Source: Variovorax jilinensis (GTDB lineage Bacteria; Pseudomonadota; Gammaproteobacteria; Burkholderiales; Burkholderiaceae_C). From it: a DNA stretch of 64,000 bases. The position numbers were made by a program, and so were the translations under genes. The notes under the pieces are model-generated. The model did no database searches, was not told the DNA's origin, and saw only the letters and a list, made by a program, of their open reading frames with translations. Numbering within the stretch: the stretch's first letter is position 1; every line of letters begins with the position of its first letter. The stretch is from contig NZ_JASZYQ010000008.1 in NCBI RefSeq assembly GCF_030316885.1, forward strand, positions 1 to 64,000, written 5' to 3'. Positions 9,004 through 17,882 of the stretch are shown here, piece by piece.

Positions 9004-9321
9004 ATGGAGAACCTGAGCTTCCGTCACGAGGCTCGCGAGCGCGCCCCTGGCTCCAATCGCATGGCCATTGTCGGCGTCGTTGCCTCCGGCAACCTTGAGG
9101 TGATGGTGGAGCGCCTGCTGCCTGATCTGGAATGCGAGCTCCAGATCCAGACGGCCGCGAAAGGCTTCGGGGAAGTCTGGGCTGCGGTGGTGGCCGATTT
9201 TGTGGACCGGTACGCCACCGGCGGGTTGCGCTTCTCCATCAACGATGGTGGCGCACGACCGGACACGGTGCTGCTGCGTCTGGCGCAGGCCGCCCGATTG
9301 ATCGAGAGGAGTGAACCATGA
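9004..9321 (+). CDS. mdcC: Malonate decarboxylase acyl carrier protein (delta subunit)
   Basis: A 105-residue protein. The ATG follows GGGAG. MdcC carries a 2'-(5''-triphosphoribosyl)-3'-dephospho-CoA group on a Ser near the N-terminus. Here the VVASGNLEVMVERL segment places that Ser at residue 28. The last four bases overlap the start of mdcD (ATGA), implying translational coupling. The size and position between mdcA and mdcD agree with the usual mdc order. Confidence 0.93.
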   Translation: MENLSFRHEARERAPGSNRMAIVGVVASGNLEVMVERLLPDLECELQIQTAAKGFGEVWAAVVADFVDRYATGGLRFSINDGGARPDTVLLRLAQAARLIERSEP

Positions 9322-10253
9322 ATGACAACCCAGTTCGAATCGATGCGTCGCGCCGCGAGAGCACGAGCTGGTATGAGGTCTCGGCGCGGGCGCGAGTGCG
9401 CCTGCTGCTAGACGCGGGCAGTTTCGTCGAGTTCCTGGGGCCCGAGGTGAGAGAGGTGAGCCCCCATCTGAAGATCTTCGACCTGCCAGAGCAGTTCGAT
9501 GACGGCATCGTGATCGGCCGCGGATGTCTCGCCGGCTCGCCTGTCTTTGTCGCTGCGCAAGAGGGCCGGTTCATGGGCGGAGCGTTCGGCGAAATCCACG
9601 GCGCAAAGTTGACCGGCCTGATCCGGGCGGCCCGTGACTTGCGGTCGATTCCCTTGCTGATCCTTTTCGACACCGGCGGCGTGCGGCTGCAGGAAGCCAA
9701 CGCAGGAGAACTCGCCATCGCGGAGATCATGCGAGCGGTGATGGAGGCGCGCGTGGCCGGCGTGAAGGTGGTGGGGCTGATCGGGGGGCGTGCTGGATGC
9801 TACGGCGGAGGAGGATTGATCGCTGGCTGCTGTTCGGCATTGGCTATCTCCGAACAAGGACGCATCTCGGTCTCCGGGCCGGAGGTCATCGAGACGAACC
9901 GCGGCGTTGAGGAGTTTGACTCCCGGGACCGTGCGATGGTTTGGCGCACCATGGGCGGCAAGCACCGTCGCTTGATCGGCGGAGCCGACGCTTTCTGCGA
10001 CGACACCGTGCGCGATTTCCGCGCCGCGGCGATCGATCTCCTGGCGTCCGTCCATGCGTTTGGGCTCGCCACGCTGCGTGCGGAGCAGACCCGGCTTCAA
10101 GATCGATTGGACCAATTTGGAGACGCCCCGGACGCCATCGACCTGTGGAGGGCGCAGGGCATCGATGACCCAGCGGCGATCCCTTCGATGCAAGGCGAGC
10201 AGTTCATCGCGCTGGCGGGTGAAGCCGGGAGGATCCGCCATGACGCTTGCTGA
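9318..10253 (+). CDS. mdcD: Malonate decarboxylase beta subunit (decarboxylase)
   Basis: A 311-residue carboxyltransferase-fold (crotonase-like) protein. Key segments are GGAFGEIHGAKLTGLI, LFDTGGVRLQEANAGE and the Gly-rich GGRAGCYGGGGLIAGCC loop that forms the oxyanion pocket, followed by ISVSGPEVIE. With MdcE it decarboxylates malonyl-S-ACP to acetyl-S-ACP. It overlaps mdcC by four bases and mdcE by fourteen. No unusual residues were seen. Confidence 0.94.
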   Translation: MNDNPVRIDASRRESTSWYEVSARARVRLLLDAGSFVEFLGPEVREVSPHLKIFDLPEQFDDGIVIGRGCLAGSPVFVAAQEGRFMGGAFGEIHGAKLTGLIRAARDLRSIPLLILFDTGGVRLQEANAGELAIAEIMRAVMEARVAGVKVVGLIGGRAGCYGGGGLIAGCCSALAISEQGRISVSGPEVIETNRGVEEFDSRDRAMVWRTMGGKHRRLIGGADAFCDDTVRDFRAAAIDLLASVHAFGLATLRAEQTRLQDRLDQFGDAPDAIDLWRAQGIDDPAAIPSMQGEQFIALAGEAGRIRHDAC

Positions 10254-10962
10254 AATTCTTGCATCCCTCTTTCCGGATGGCCATGAAGTGTCGGATGCCA
10301 AGGGCATCGTGTCAGGCACAGGTCCCCTCAGGTCAGGCGTTCGCGCGCTCGTCGTCGGCATCGCAGATCGAACCCCGGTGGGCGTAGAGGAGGCCGTCCG
10401 CCTGTCGGACGTGGTTTTGAAGGGCATGGAAGACGGAAGTGGCCCGATCCTGGTCATCGTCGACAGCGATAGCCAACGGATGAGCAAGAGGGACGAACTC
10501 CTCGGATTGAACGAGTTTCTCGCGCACCTGGCCAAGGTTCTGATTCATGCCGACCTTCACGGCCGGCCGACGATCGGCATCCTGTACGGACACACCGCGG
10601 CAGGGGCCTTTCTTGCCACCGCGATGGCAACGCGCGTGCTGGTCGGCTTGCCGGGCGCCGACCCGGTCGTCATGGATCTCCCTTCGATGGCGAAGGTCAC
10701 CAAACTGCCGCTAGAGGTCCTGCAAGAGAAGGCGAAGTCGACGCCCGTGTTCGCACCCGGTTTGGACAACCTGGTCAGGATGGGTGCGGTGCATGCCGTC
10801 TGGACTCAGTCGGCACCGCTCGTCGACCAACTGGATGCACTGTTGCAGCACCTGCCGGACGCCGACGATCGCAGGGATGTGCTCGGTAAGGAGCGCGGCG
10901 GCCGATTGAAGGCGGCAGACATCGCGGAACGCGTTCATGGCCTCGCCGTCAATAGCGCCTGA
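10240..10962 (+). CDS. mdcE: Malonate decarboxylase gamma subunit (co-decarboxylase)
   Basis: A 240-residue carboxyltransferase-like partner of MdcD. The start is ATG 10240 inside the end of mdcD, preceded by GGGAGG; a longer in-frame reading runs back through mdcD and is a shadow. Diagnostic segments are GIVSGTGPLRSG near the N-terminus, ILYGHTAAGAFLATAMATRVLVGLPGA (Gly/Ala-rich loop) and VFAPGLDNLVRMGAVHAVW. It overlaps mdcG by 26 bases. Confidence 0.92.
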   Translation: MTLAEILASLFPDGHEVSDAKGIVSGTGPLRSGVRALVVGIADRTPVGVEEAVRLSDVVLKGMEDGSGPILVIVDSDSQRMSKRDELLGLNEFLAHLAKVLIHADLHGRPTIGILYGHTAAGAFLATAMATRVLVGLPGADPVVMDLPSMAKVTKLPLEVLQEKAKSTPVFAPGLDNLVRMGAVHAVWTQSAPLVDQLDALLQHLPDADDRRDVLGKERGGRLKAADIAERVHGLAVNSA

Positions 10963-11611
10963 TCGTCGCATCAGGCGACACGATCTGGTGTACGTCCGCC
11001 GTTCGGCATGGCCGGCACAGTTCGCAGCGCGCGAAGGCTTGGGCGATCCCGAAGTCGATCGCTGGATCGCTCAGGGCTGGCCGCTGGTCGGCACGCGCAA
11101 GGTTCTCGGCGTCGACGGCGTCGCGGTGGGCATGCCGCTGCCACCAACGTCCGCGAAGCGCCGCCGCTCGTTCGTCATTTCAGCCGCGGACATCCTCGCC
11201 ACGCGTGCGGCACCGAGGCTGAGCTGGGCGGCTCGCGTGGCACCCGACCCCTGGCGGGTGACCCTGAAGCGACTGTGCGATCTCGGATCTCGCCATGGCG
11301 TGCATGCGCGCGTATTCGGCAGCCTGGCGTGGGGTGCCCTGACAGGATTGGAGTACCTGACCGGAAGATCCGACCTCGACTTTCTGATGCCGGTCTCGCG
11401 GGACACGGACCTGAATCGCCTGACCGCAGTGCTCTCGGAGATCGAAGCGGGGGCGCCCATGCGCCTGGATGGTGAACTGATTCGCGAAGACGGCGCCGGC
11501 GTGAACTGGCGCGAGTTCGGTCGCGGCAGCGACGAAGTGCTGGTGAAGTCGATGGCGGGCGTGAGACTGATTGCGCCGCGCGAGTTCTTGGCGGGGAGCG
11601 AACTGTCATGA
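10937..11611 (+). CDS. mdcG: Malonate decarboxylase holo-ACP synthase (phosphoribosyl-dephospho-CoA transferase)
   Basis: A 224-residue nucleotidyltransferase that attaches the triphosphoribosyl-dephospho-CoA prosthetic group to MdcC. The polymerase-beta-type signature is GSLAWGALTGLEY then SDLDFLMPV, giving the two metal-binding Asp residues at about 146 and 148. The N-terminal RRHDLVYVRRSAW is typical of the family. It starts inside mdcE (26-base overlap) and its stop overlaps the start of mdcB (ATGA). Confidence 0.92.
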   Translation: MASPSIAPDRRIRRHDLVYVRRSAWPAQFAAREGLGDPEVDRWIAQGWPLVGTRKVLGVDGVAVGMPLPPTSAKRRRSFVISAADILATRAAPRLSWAARVAPDPWRVTLKRLCDLGSRHGVHARVFGSLAWGALTGLEYLTGRSDLDFLMPVSRDTDLNRLTAVLSEIEAGAPMRLDGELIREDGAGVNWREFGRGSDEVLVKSMAGVRLIAPREFLAGSELS

Positions 11612-12498
11612 GACCCGATGCCACCAGGAGGCTCGCGCCGGTGCCTCCGGCTACAGCGACGCCCGCACCGGTCTTTGCGGCCGAGGCGATTGCGGCGAGT
11701 GCGGTGCGCTGTCTGCTGCTGGAGGTCGCGACGTGGCCGAAGCCGGGTCTTGTCAGCCACATGGATTCGGGCAGCCACGACGACATGGACGCCGAGACCT
11801 TCCGACGCAGCGCGCTGGCGATCTCGCCCTATTTCGAAGCCCTGGTCGATGCAGGCGCGCGTGGTGGTGCCATGGGGTGGCTGCGGGTCATCGGGTTGGA
11901 AGCGGAGGCCGCCATGCTCCGGGCGACTTCGGGTATCAATACCCACCGCGGGGCGATCTTCGGGCTCGGTCTGCTGTGCGCCGCCGCAGGCGCGAGGGGC
12001 AGCGGCCACGTCGACGGTTCAAGCACCCTGGGAGCGGTAGTCACCCGGCTTTGGGGCCCGGCCATTCTCTCGGGACCGGTTCTTCTTCACAGTCATGGGA
12101 CTTCGATGCGCCACCGCTATGGTGCCGGCGGCGCGCGCGTCGAGGCCGCCCTGGGATTCCCCACCGTGTACCAACTGGGTCTGCCCGTCTTGAGAAGACG
12201 TCTCCGGGAGGCACCCGAGGACGCGGAAGCGGCGCGCGTCGAGGTCTGCTTCGAGCTCATCGCGGCGCTCGAAGATACCAATCTGCTTCACCGCGGGGGG
12301 CCAGTAGGGCTGCGGTTTGCACGTCGCTGCGCGCGCGCCTTCCTGGATCAGGGCGGCGTCCGATCTCTCGGGTGGCGTGATCGGGCCCGGGAGATTCACC
12401 AGCGTTTCGTCGCCCGCCATCTCAGTCCGGGCGGTTCCGCCGATCTCCTGGCCATGACGCTCTTCATTGATGACCACGAGGGGGAGTTACCAGCATGA
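11608..12498 (+). CDS. mdcB: Triphosphoribosyl-dephospho-CoA synthase
   Basis: A 296-residue CitG/MdcB-family protein. It joins ATP and dephospho-CoA to make the prosthetic-group precursor used by MdcG. Motifs: KPGLVSHMDSGSHDDMDAETF near residues 50-70, GINTHRGAIFGLGLL, and SHGTSMRHRYGAGGARVEA, all typical of the family. It overlaps mdcG and the transporter gene by four bases each. In many species mdcB directly follows mdcA; here it sits after mdcG. Confidence 0.93.
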   Translation: MRPDATRRLAPVPPATATPAPVFAAEAIAASAVRCLLLEVATWPKPGLVSHMDSGSHDDMDAETFRRSALAISPYFEALVDAGARGGAMGWLRVIGLEAEAAMLRATSGINTHRGAIFGLGLLCAAAGARGSGHVDGSSTLGAVVTRLWGPAILSGPVLLHSHGTSMRHRYGAGGARVEAALGFPTVYQLGLPVLRRRLREAPEDAEAARVEVCFELIAALEDTNLLHRGGPVGLRFARRCARAFLDQGGVRSLGWRDRAREIHQRFVARHLSPGGSADLLAMTLFIDDHEGELPA

Positions 12499-13442
12499 GC
12501 AACGCGATCCTGCTGGCGCTTGCGCCCGTGTTCTTTGTGATGGCGCTCGGGTTCGCAGCGGGGAGGTTGCATGTCGTTGACAACCACCAGGTCGGTGGAT
12601 TCAATGCCCTTGTCATGGACTTCGCCTTGCCGGCATCGTTGTTCGTGGCGACCGCTTCTGCTTCCCGAAGCGAGATGTCAGCGCAGGCGCCGCTCTTCGC
12701 CATTCTGGGCGGGGTCATGCTCTTGATGTACTTCGCAACCTATGCGATCCAGCGCATCCTTTCCAAGGCGAGCAGGGCGGACGCCTCGATCGAAGCCTTG
12801 ACGATCGCGTTCCCGAACCTGGCGGGTGTCGGGCTTCCCATTGTTTCGGCAGTCATGGGTCCGCCCGGAATGGTTCAGCTGGCGGTTGCGTTGGCGGCTG
12901 GTTCGATCCTGGTGAGCCCTATTGCCTTGATCGTGCTGGAGCTGGACAAGGGCCAAAGCAGCAGCGGCGAGACCCCTTCGGCGCGCACGCTCAGGGCCTT
13001 GCGTCGCGCGCTGACAAAGCCGGTCGTTCTCGCGCCGATCCTGGGCATCGTGATGTCGCTGTGCGGCCTGGAGCTAGGTCCTGTCGTCGAGGCCAGCCTT
13101 GCGCTGATTGCACACGCGTCCGCCGGCGTCGCGCTGTTCCTCACGGGACTGATCCTGTCGGCGCAGTCCTTCAGACTGAACTGGAAGATCGTCGCTGCGA
13201 CAGGGATGGCGGACATCATTCGCCCGCTGGCGACCGCGGCAGTAGTCTTCATCTTGCCTGTTCCATCGGAGATGGCGAAGGTGGCGATTCTCCTGTCCGC
13301 CGTTCCGTCCGGCTTCTTTGGCATTCTCTTCGCCGTGAACTATCGCCTCGATTCGGCCATCACCGGCTCCATGGTCATCGCCAGTACCGTGTTCAGCATC
13401 ATAACCATGGCGATCGCCATCGCTGTGCTCTTTCCACGGTGA
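12495..13442 (+). CDS. mdcF: Auxin efflux carrier (AEC) family transporter, probable malonate transporter
   Basis: A 315-residue inner-membrane protein with about ten hydrophobic helices in two halves, as in AEC proteins: LALAPVFFVMALGFAAGRL first, NLAGVGLPIVSAVMGP in the first half and LSAVPSGFFGILFAVNY in the second. MdcF of Klebsiella belongs to this family; other mdc loci use MdcLM instead. Its place inside the operon, overlapping mdcB by four bases and nine bases before mdcH, makes malonate uptake the best guess. Direction and substrate are inferred from context. Confidence 0.85.
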   Translation: MSNAILLALAPVFFVMALGFAAGRLHVVDNHQVGGFNALVMDFALPASLFVATASASRSEMSAQAPLFAILGGVMLLMYFATYAIQRILSKASRADASIEALTIAFPNLAGVGLPIVSAVMGPPGMVQLAVALAAGSILVSPIALIVLELDKGQSSSGETPSARTLRALRRALTKPVVLAPILGIVMSLCGLELGPVVEASLALIAHASAGVALFLTGLILSAQSFRLNWKIVAATGMADIIRPLATAAVVFILPVPSEMAKVAILLSAVPSGFFGILFAVNYRLDSAITGSMVIASTVFSIITMAIAIAVLFPR

Positions 13443-13451
13443 GTCGGCACC

Positions 13452-14381
13452 ATGGCACTTGCGCTCCTATGCTCGGGACAAGGGTGGCAGCATGCGGGCA
13501 TGTTCGCACTGACCGCGGATGCGCCGCAGGCAGCTGGCTTGTTCACGCAGGCAAAGTGGCTGTTCGATGGACGAGATCCGCGGGCCTTCGTCGGATCCGA
13601 GGGCTTAAAGGCATTGCATCGCAACCGGGAGGGTCAACTGCTTTGTGTCCTGCAGGCACTCGCTGCTGCGGCGGCGCTCCAGGAAGCGTGGCCTGACCGG
13701 GTGATCATCGCGGGCTACAGCGTCGGCGAGATGGCGGCCTGGGGTGTCGCGGGTTGTCTGGACGCGGGCGTCGTCCTCGATCTTGTGCGCCTGCGGGCCG
13801 AGACCATGGATGCCGCATCGGCGCCAGACGACGGGCTCCTTTCCGTGCGCGGCCTTCCTGCGTCATTGGTGAACGCGCTCTGCGAACGGCACGGTGTGGC
13901 GATCGCGATCGTCAACCCGGCGAATACCTTCGTGCTCGGCGGCAGCCGCAAGGCGTTGCGTGCCGCCGCCGATGATGCACGGAGGATGAACGCCGCACGG
14001 GTCGTCGACATCCCGGTGGAAGTGGCCTCCCACACGCCACGACTGGCCCGCGCGCGTACCGACTTTCGCCGGATCCTCCAGACGTACCCGCTCGCACGCC
14101 CGGTGCCCAACGGCAACCGCCTGTTGAGTGGTGTCGATGGCACGCCCGTCAGCGATGCAGAGACGGGGCTCGACAAGTTGGCCGATCAGCTGTGCCAGAC
14201 GGTGCAATGGTCGGATTGCCTGCAAGGTTGCGTGGAAGGCGGGGCAACGAGGTTCCTGGAACTCGGCCCCGGCTCGGCGCTGAGCGCCATGGTGACGGCC
14301 GCATACCCCGGCTTGGCGGCCCGGTCGCTGGAGGAATTCAGGACGCTCGAGGGCGCCCGCGCCTGGCTCGGCTTTGCCTGA
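13452..14381 (+). CDS. mdcH: Malonyl-CoA:ACP transacylase of malonate decarboxylase
   Basis: A 309-residue FabD-like acyltransferase. The nucleophile Ser90 lies in GYSVGEMAAWG and the catalytic His194 in VASHTPRLA. The N-terminal LLCSGQGWQHAGMF replaces the FabD GQG motif. MdcH loads malonyl from malonyl-CoA onto holo-MdcC to start the cycle. It is the last gene of the mdc operon; 216 bases without a gene follow it. Confidence 0.92.
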   Translation: MALALLCSGQGWQHAGMFALTADAPQAAGLFTQAKWLFDGRDPRAFVGSEGLKALHRNREGQLLCVLQALAAAAALQEAWPDRVIIAGYSVGEMAAWGVAGCLDAGVVLDLVRLRAETMDAASAPDDGLLSVRGLPASLVNALCERHGVAIAIVNPANTFVLGGSRKALRAAADDARRMNAARVVDIPVEVASHTPRLARARTDFRRILQTYPLARPVPNGNRLLSGVDGTPVSDAETGLDKLADQLCQTVQWSDCLQGCVEGGATRFLELGPGSALSAMVTAAYPGLAARSLEEFRTLEGARAWLGFA

Positions 14382-14597
14382 CCGCCGGGGGCAGCCTTGT
14401 TCGTGACGGCCAAGCGATCCCTTTCGGAGGTGGCAAGGCGGCTGAATGCCCGACGGCTGGCGCAACAGGAGCAGCGGGACGACCCAACCGTCGTGGAGGG
14501 AAAAGCAAGGTCGCCTCCAGCGTCCTGTGGTACCCCGGAAAGCGTTCTAAACCGTTGCAAAGCGAGGGCGGCCGGGGCGCGTGGACGCGGGCCTGAC

Positions 14598-15336
14598 ATG
14601 CGAAGCCTCGAAGCAGATCGGGGTCGCAACGAACGCGCAAGGGGGCTTGTCGCAATGGCGTTGGGCTTCGTCGCAGGGTTCGTCGACAGCGTCGCCTTCG
14701 TCTCCCTCGGATTTTTCCGGCACATATCACCGGCAAATTCCCTTTGATCGGTGACCTCCTAGCGCGCGCGTCCGATGGATACGCGCTGAAGCTGCTCGCT
14801 TCCGGCGCCTTCGTCGTTGCCATCGCGGGTGCCCAGGTCGTTGCCCATCGTCGCAGGGCACGGGCGCGTGAGGTGCTGCGTCCGTTGCTGATCCTGGAGG
14901 CCGCCCTGATCGCGGGATTTGCCGCGGTGGTCTGGCTCGCAGAGCCGCAAGGGGACGTGGACCCGGCATGGGCCGTTTGTGCAGCCGTGCTGGGTGCAGC
15001 AGCCATGGGCCTGCAGAGTGCCAGCCTCAACCTCCCGCGCCCAGACCTGGATCCACGACAGCCATGAACGGCAACCTGACGAAGATGGTCTTGGACGTCA
15101 CGGCGCTTTGGCTGGATGGGGTGGACCGCGTCCAGCGCGAGGGTGTCGCGCGCAGCGCCATGCTCATCGTCGCGTTCGGCCTGCGCGCGGTGGCGGGCCC
15201 CCTGGGTCTGGTCTGGGCCGGCGATCCTGTGCTTCATCTTCCGGTGGTCATGTTGACTGCGATCGTCGTCGACGGCCGACCCTTGGGAATCGTCGGCTGC
15301 GGCGCACCTCGCTTTACAGCGATTGACGCGGCTTGA
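14598..15336 (+). pseudogene. DUF1275 (YoaK-like) membrane protein gene broken by two frameshifts
   Basis: Three consecutive frames give one DUF1275 protein. Frame one (from ATG 14598) reads ALGFVAGFVDSVAFVSLGF; after a one-base loss in the T-run at 14712-14716 the next frame reads ITGKFPLIGDLL, and continues through the helices to AMGLQSASLNL and PDLDP. A second one-base loss near 15051 moves to the frame reading TTAMNGNLTKMVLDV, the conserved C-terminal part. Restoring both bases gives 247 codons, a normal family length. DUF1275 proteins are small inner-membrane proteins of unknown role. Either the gene is dead or the assembly has two errors; the first sits in a homopolymer. Confidence 0.8.
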
Positions 15337-15609
15337 CTGGCGCCTTGAATCGAGGAGGCTGATCATCGGCGCCATGATCCAGGATGCCGCTCTCGACGAA
15401 GCAGACGCGACCGTGCTGCGGTCATGCCGGCCGGACGGCCGCGTTGCAAACTGGGGCCCGGGTTGCCATGCGCTGGAGGCGGCAGGGAGCACGGCCGCCG
15501 CGGTAGTGCGCAGGCCGGGGGAGCGGGAGGTCGGACACCCCATTCATCTTCACCCCGAAGGGCGAGGGCTGCGACTGAGCAACCAGGTCTGTCCGCGACG
15601 GAGGCGCGC

Positions 15610-17652
15610 ATGAGGTTCTTCGCTGCACGCAATGTCATGTATGCGTTGAACTGCTACATCGCGGCGATGCTGGCACTGGCCGTGGCCTTCTACTTCGACC
15701 TGCCGAATCCCTACTGGGCGGCCTTGACCGTGTATGTCACCAGCCAACCCCTGAGTGCCGTAGTCGGAGCGGTGTGGGGCCGTGCGTTCTACCGGCTGCT
15801 CGGCACCGCTTCGGCTCTCGTGATCGCCATCCTGATCATCCCGAACCTGGTCGACACGCCGTTTCTGATGGTGTTCTCGATCGGAGGGTGGGTCGCCATT
15901 TGCACGTACCTGTCGCTGCTCGACCGGTCGCCTCGCAGCTACGCCTTCATGCTAGCGGGATACACCACGGCGCTTGTCGGACTGCCTGTCGTTGCCGATC
16001 CGTCGCGCATATTCGACATTGCGCTGGCGCGGACCGAGGAAGTGGCCATTGGCGTTCTGTGTGCCGCGATGGTGCAGACACTGCTGTTTCCGCGTCACGC
16101 CGGTGGCATGTTGCGCAACAGGTTGCGCGCCGCGCTTGAAGAGATGCGCAAGCTGATCGCCAACTCGCTGGGGTCTGGAGTCCCCCTTCCGGACGCGAGT
16201 GCACGCAGGCGGCGCATGGCAGTGGATCTGGGCGAAATCCATGCGCTCAGCGACAACCTTCGCTTTGAGAACGCGACGGCAGGCGACAGCGCGGCACACA
16301 TGCGGGCGCTGGAAACCCACCTGGTGGAGATCCTCCCGTTGTTGGCTGCGGTGGAAGAGCTCGTGTCGGACCTGCGCGGCCAGGGCTTGCCGTCCGGTCG
16401 GGCTTTGAGGGTGGTGGAGGAGGTGCATGCGTGGGTCCTGTCAGATGGAGAGCCTGATCCCGCGCACGCCGCGCGACTGTTGGACGCTTGCCGGTCGGCG
16501 GCGCCGCCGCTGGGTACCGATGCGTCGTGGACCGAGATCATCACCGCGGATCTCCTTGCCCAACTGGAAGGCCTGGTGACCGCTTGGCAGCGCAGCCTGG
16601 CGTTGTCCGACTCTCTGGAATCCCCGAAGGCGCCAACGTTCGTGCTCATTCCGCAGGGCTGCGATCTTCCGCGCAAGCTGCACCTGGACCGCGGCATGGC
16701 GGCTTATACCGGCATCGCGGCCGGAGTTGCCGTGACAGCGACGGGCGTGTTTGCGATGACGATCGGGTGGTCGCAGGGGGCGATAGCTGTCGGGATTACT
16801 GCAGCGGCTTCCATGGTTCTGGCCGTCGCTGACGATCCCGCGCCAGCCCAGCGCATGCTGGCCGGGCTGACCCTGGTGGCGGTGCCCGTAGCCGCCGCCT
16901 ATCAGTTAGCCGTATTTCCTCTCCTGGACGGATTCGCCATGCTGGCGTTCGCGCTGTTCCCCATCCTGATGCTGACGGGCTTGCTGCTGGCCACGCCAAG
17001 GCTCGCGATGCCAGGTCTGGGCTTCGGGCTTGCATCGCAGGCGCTGATCTCGCTTCAGCCTAGCGCACGCGGGGACCTGGTGACCGTGGTGAATGTCGGG
17101 GTGGCGGTCGTCATCGGCGCCTTGTTCGCCCTGTGCGTGACGCGCCTGATTCGCGTGGTTCCGCCGGAGCTTGCCGTTAGGCGAATCCTGCGTGCCGGCT
17201 GGCGGGACATCGCAGGGTTGGCGGTTGGCATTCGGCCTTTGCAGCGCAATGCATGGGTCAGTGTCATGCTGGACCGGGAAGGACTGGTGCAGCCCCGGCT
17301 CGCGCGTGCGATGCAGGAGGGCAGGGCGCTTGGTGCGGATGTGCTCGGCGACTTGCGCATCGGCATTCATGTCATCGCGCTGCGCGCGGCTGCGGGCGAG
17401 GTGATGGGGTCCGAGCGCAGTCCCCTCGAATGCCTGCTGGCGGAACTCGGGGCGTACTTCGACGCCCTGGGGCGAGGCCATGAATCGACCCTTCCCCCAC
17501 GCTTGCTCAGACGCATCGACGAATCGATCCGATCGATGCTGGGGGTGCCCCGCAGCAGCTCGCACGATCAGGCCATCGTGGCCAGCGTGGGCCTTCGTCG
17601 GAATCTCTTTCCCTCGGCGCCCGCCTTTCGTCCGCAGGAGGCAAATGCATGA
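15610..17652 (+). CDS. FUSC-family aromatic acid exporter inner-membrane subunit (AaeB-like)
   Basis: About 680 residues, with two sets of hydrophobic helices separated by a soluble segment, as in AaeB/FUSC proteins. The N-terminus ALNCYIAAMLALAVAFYFDLP and NPYWAALTVYVTSQP are typical; the second set starts near AAYTGIAAGVAVTATGVFAM. I use ATG 15610; the frame is open further upstream without family similarity. AaeB exports p-hydroxybenzoate and related aromatic carboxylates by proton motive force. The next genes (DUF1656, HlyD, outer membrane factor) complete the system, and the stop overlaps the DUF1656 start. The exact substrate is unknown. Confidence 0.88.
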   Translation: MRFFAARNVMYALNCYIAAMLALAVAFYFDLPNPYWAALTVYVTSQPLSAVVGAVWGRAFYRLLGTASALVIAILIIPNLVDTPFLMVFSIGGWVAICTYLSLLDRSPRSYAFMLAGYTTALVGLPVVADPSRIFDIALARTEEVAIGVLCAAMVQTLLFPRHAGGMLRNRLRAALEEMRKLIANSLGSGVPLPDASARRRRMAVDLGEIHALSDNLRFENATAGDSAAHMRALETHLVEILPLLAAVEELVSDLRGQGLPSGRALRVVEEVHAWVLSDGEPDPAHAARLLDACRSAAPPLGTDASWTEIITADLLAQLEGLVTAWQRSLALSDSLESPKAPTFVLIPQGCDLPRKLHLDRGMAAYTGIAAGVAVTATGVFAMTIGWSQGAIAVGITAAASMVLAVADDPAPAQRMLAGLTLVAVPVAAAYQLAVFPLLDGFAMLAFALFPILMLTGLLLATPRLAMPGLGFGLASQALISLQPSARGDLVTVVNVGVAVVIGALFALCVTRLIRVVPPELAVRRILRAGWRDIAGLAVGIRPLQRNAWVSVMLDREGLVQPRLARAMQEGRALGADVLGDLRIGIHVIALRAAAGEVMGSERSPLECLLAELGAYFDALGRGHESTLPPRLLRRIDESIRSMLGVPRSSSHDQAIVASVGLRRNLFPSAPAFRPQEANA

Positions 17653-17879
17653 TCGAAGACATCAACCTGTTCGGCGTATTCGTGAACGGTGCGCTCGTCA
17701 CGGGAGCCTTGGCGCTCCTGCTCCAGATGCTGCTGAGGCGGGCGCTGATGTCCGCGGGCGTCTACCGCCACGTCTGGCATACCGGGCTCTTCGACATCGC
17801 GCTCTTCGTGGTGCTCTGGGGTGCCGTGGGCTTCGCGGTCTCATCCTCTTCCGCCGCGCTCGGCGTGCTGTTGTCGTAG
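17649..17879 (+). CDS. DUF1656 small membrane protein (AaeX-like)
   Basis: A 76-residue protein with two transmembrane segments (about 10-30 and 45-70). The IEDINLFGVFVNGALV start and the HTGLFDIALFVVLWG segment are typical of DUF1656, which accompanies FUSC and HlyD exporters. The ATG overlaps the FUSC stop by four bases, and it ends three bases before the HlyD start. Its role in the exporter is not defined. Confidence 0.88.
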   Translation: MIEDINLFGVFVNGALVTGALALLLQMLLRRALMSAGVYRHVWHTGLFDIALFVVLWGAVGFAVSSSSAALGVLLS

Positions 17880-17882
17880 ATC

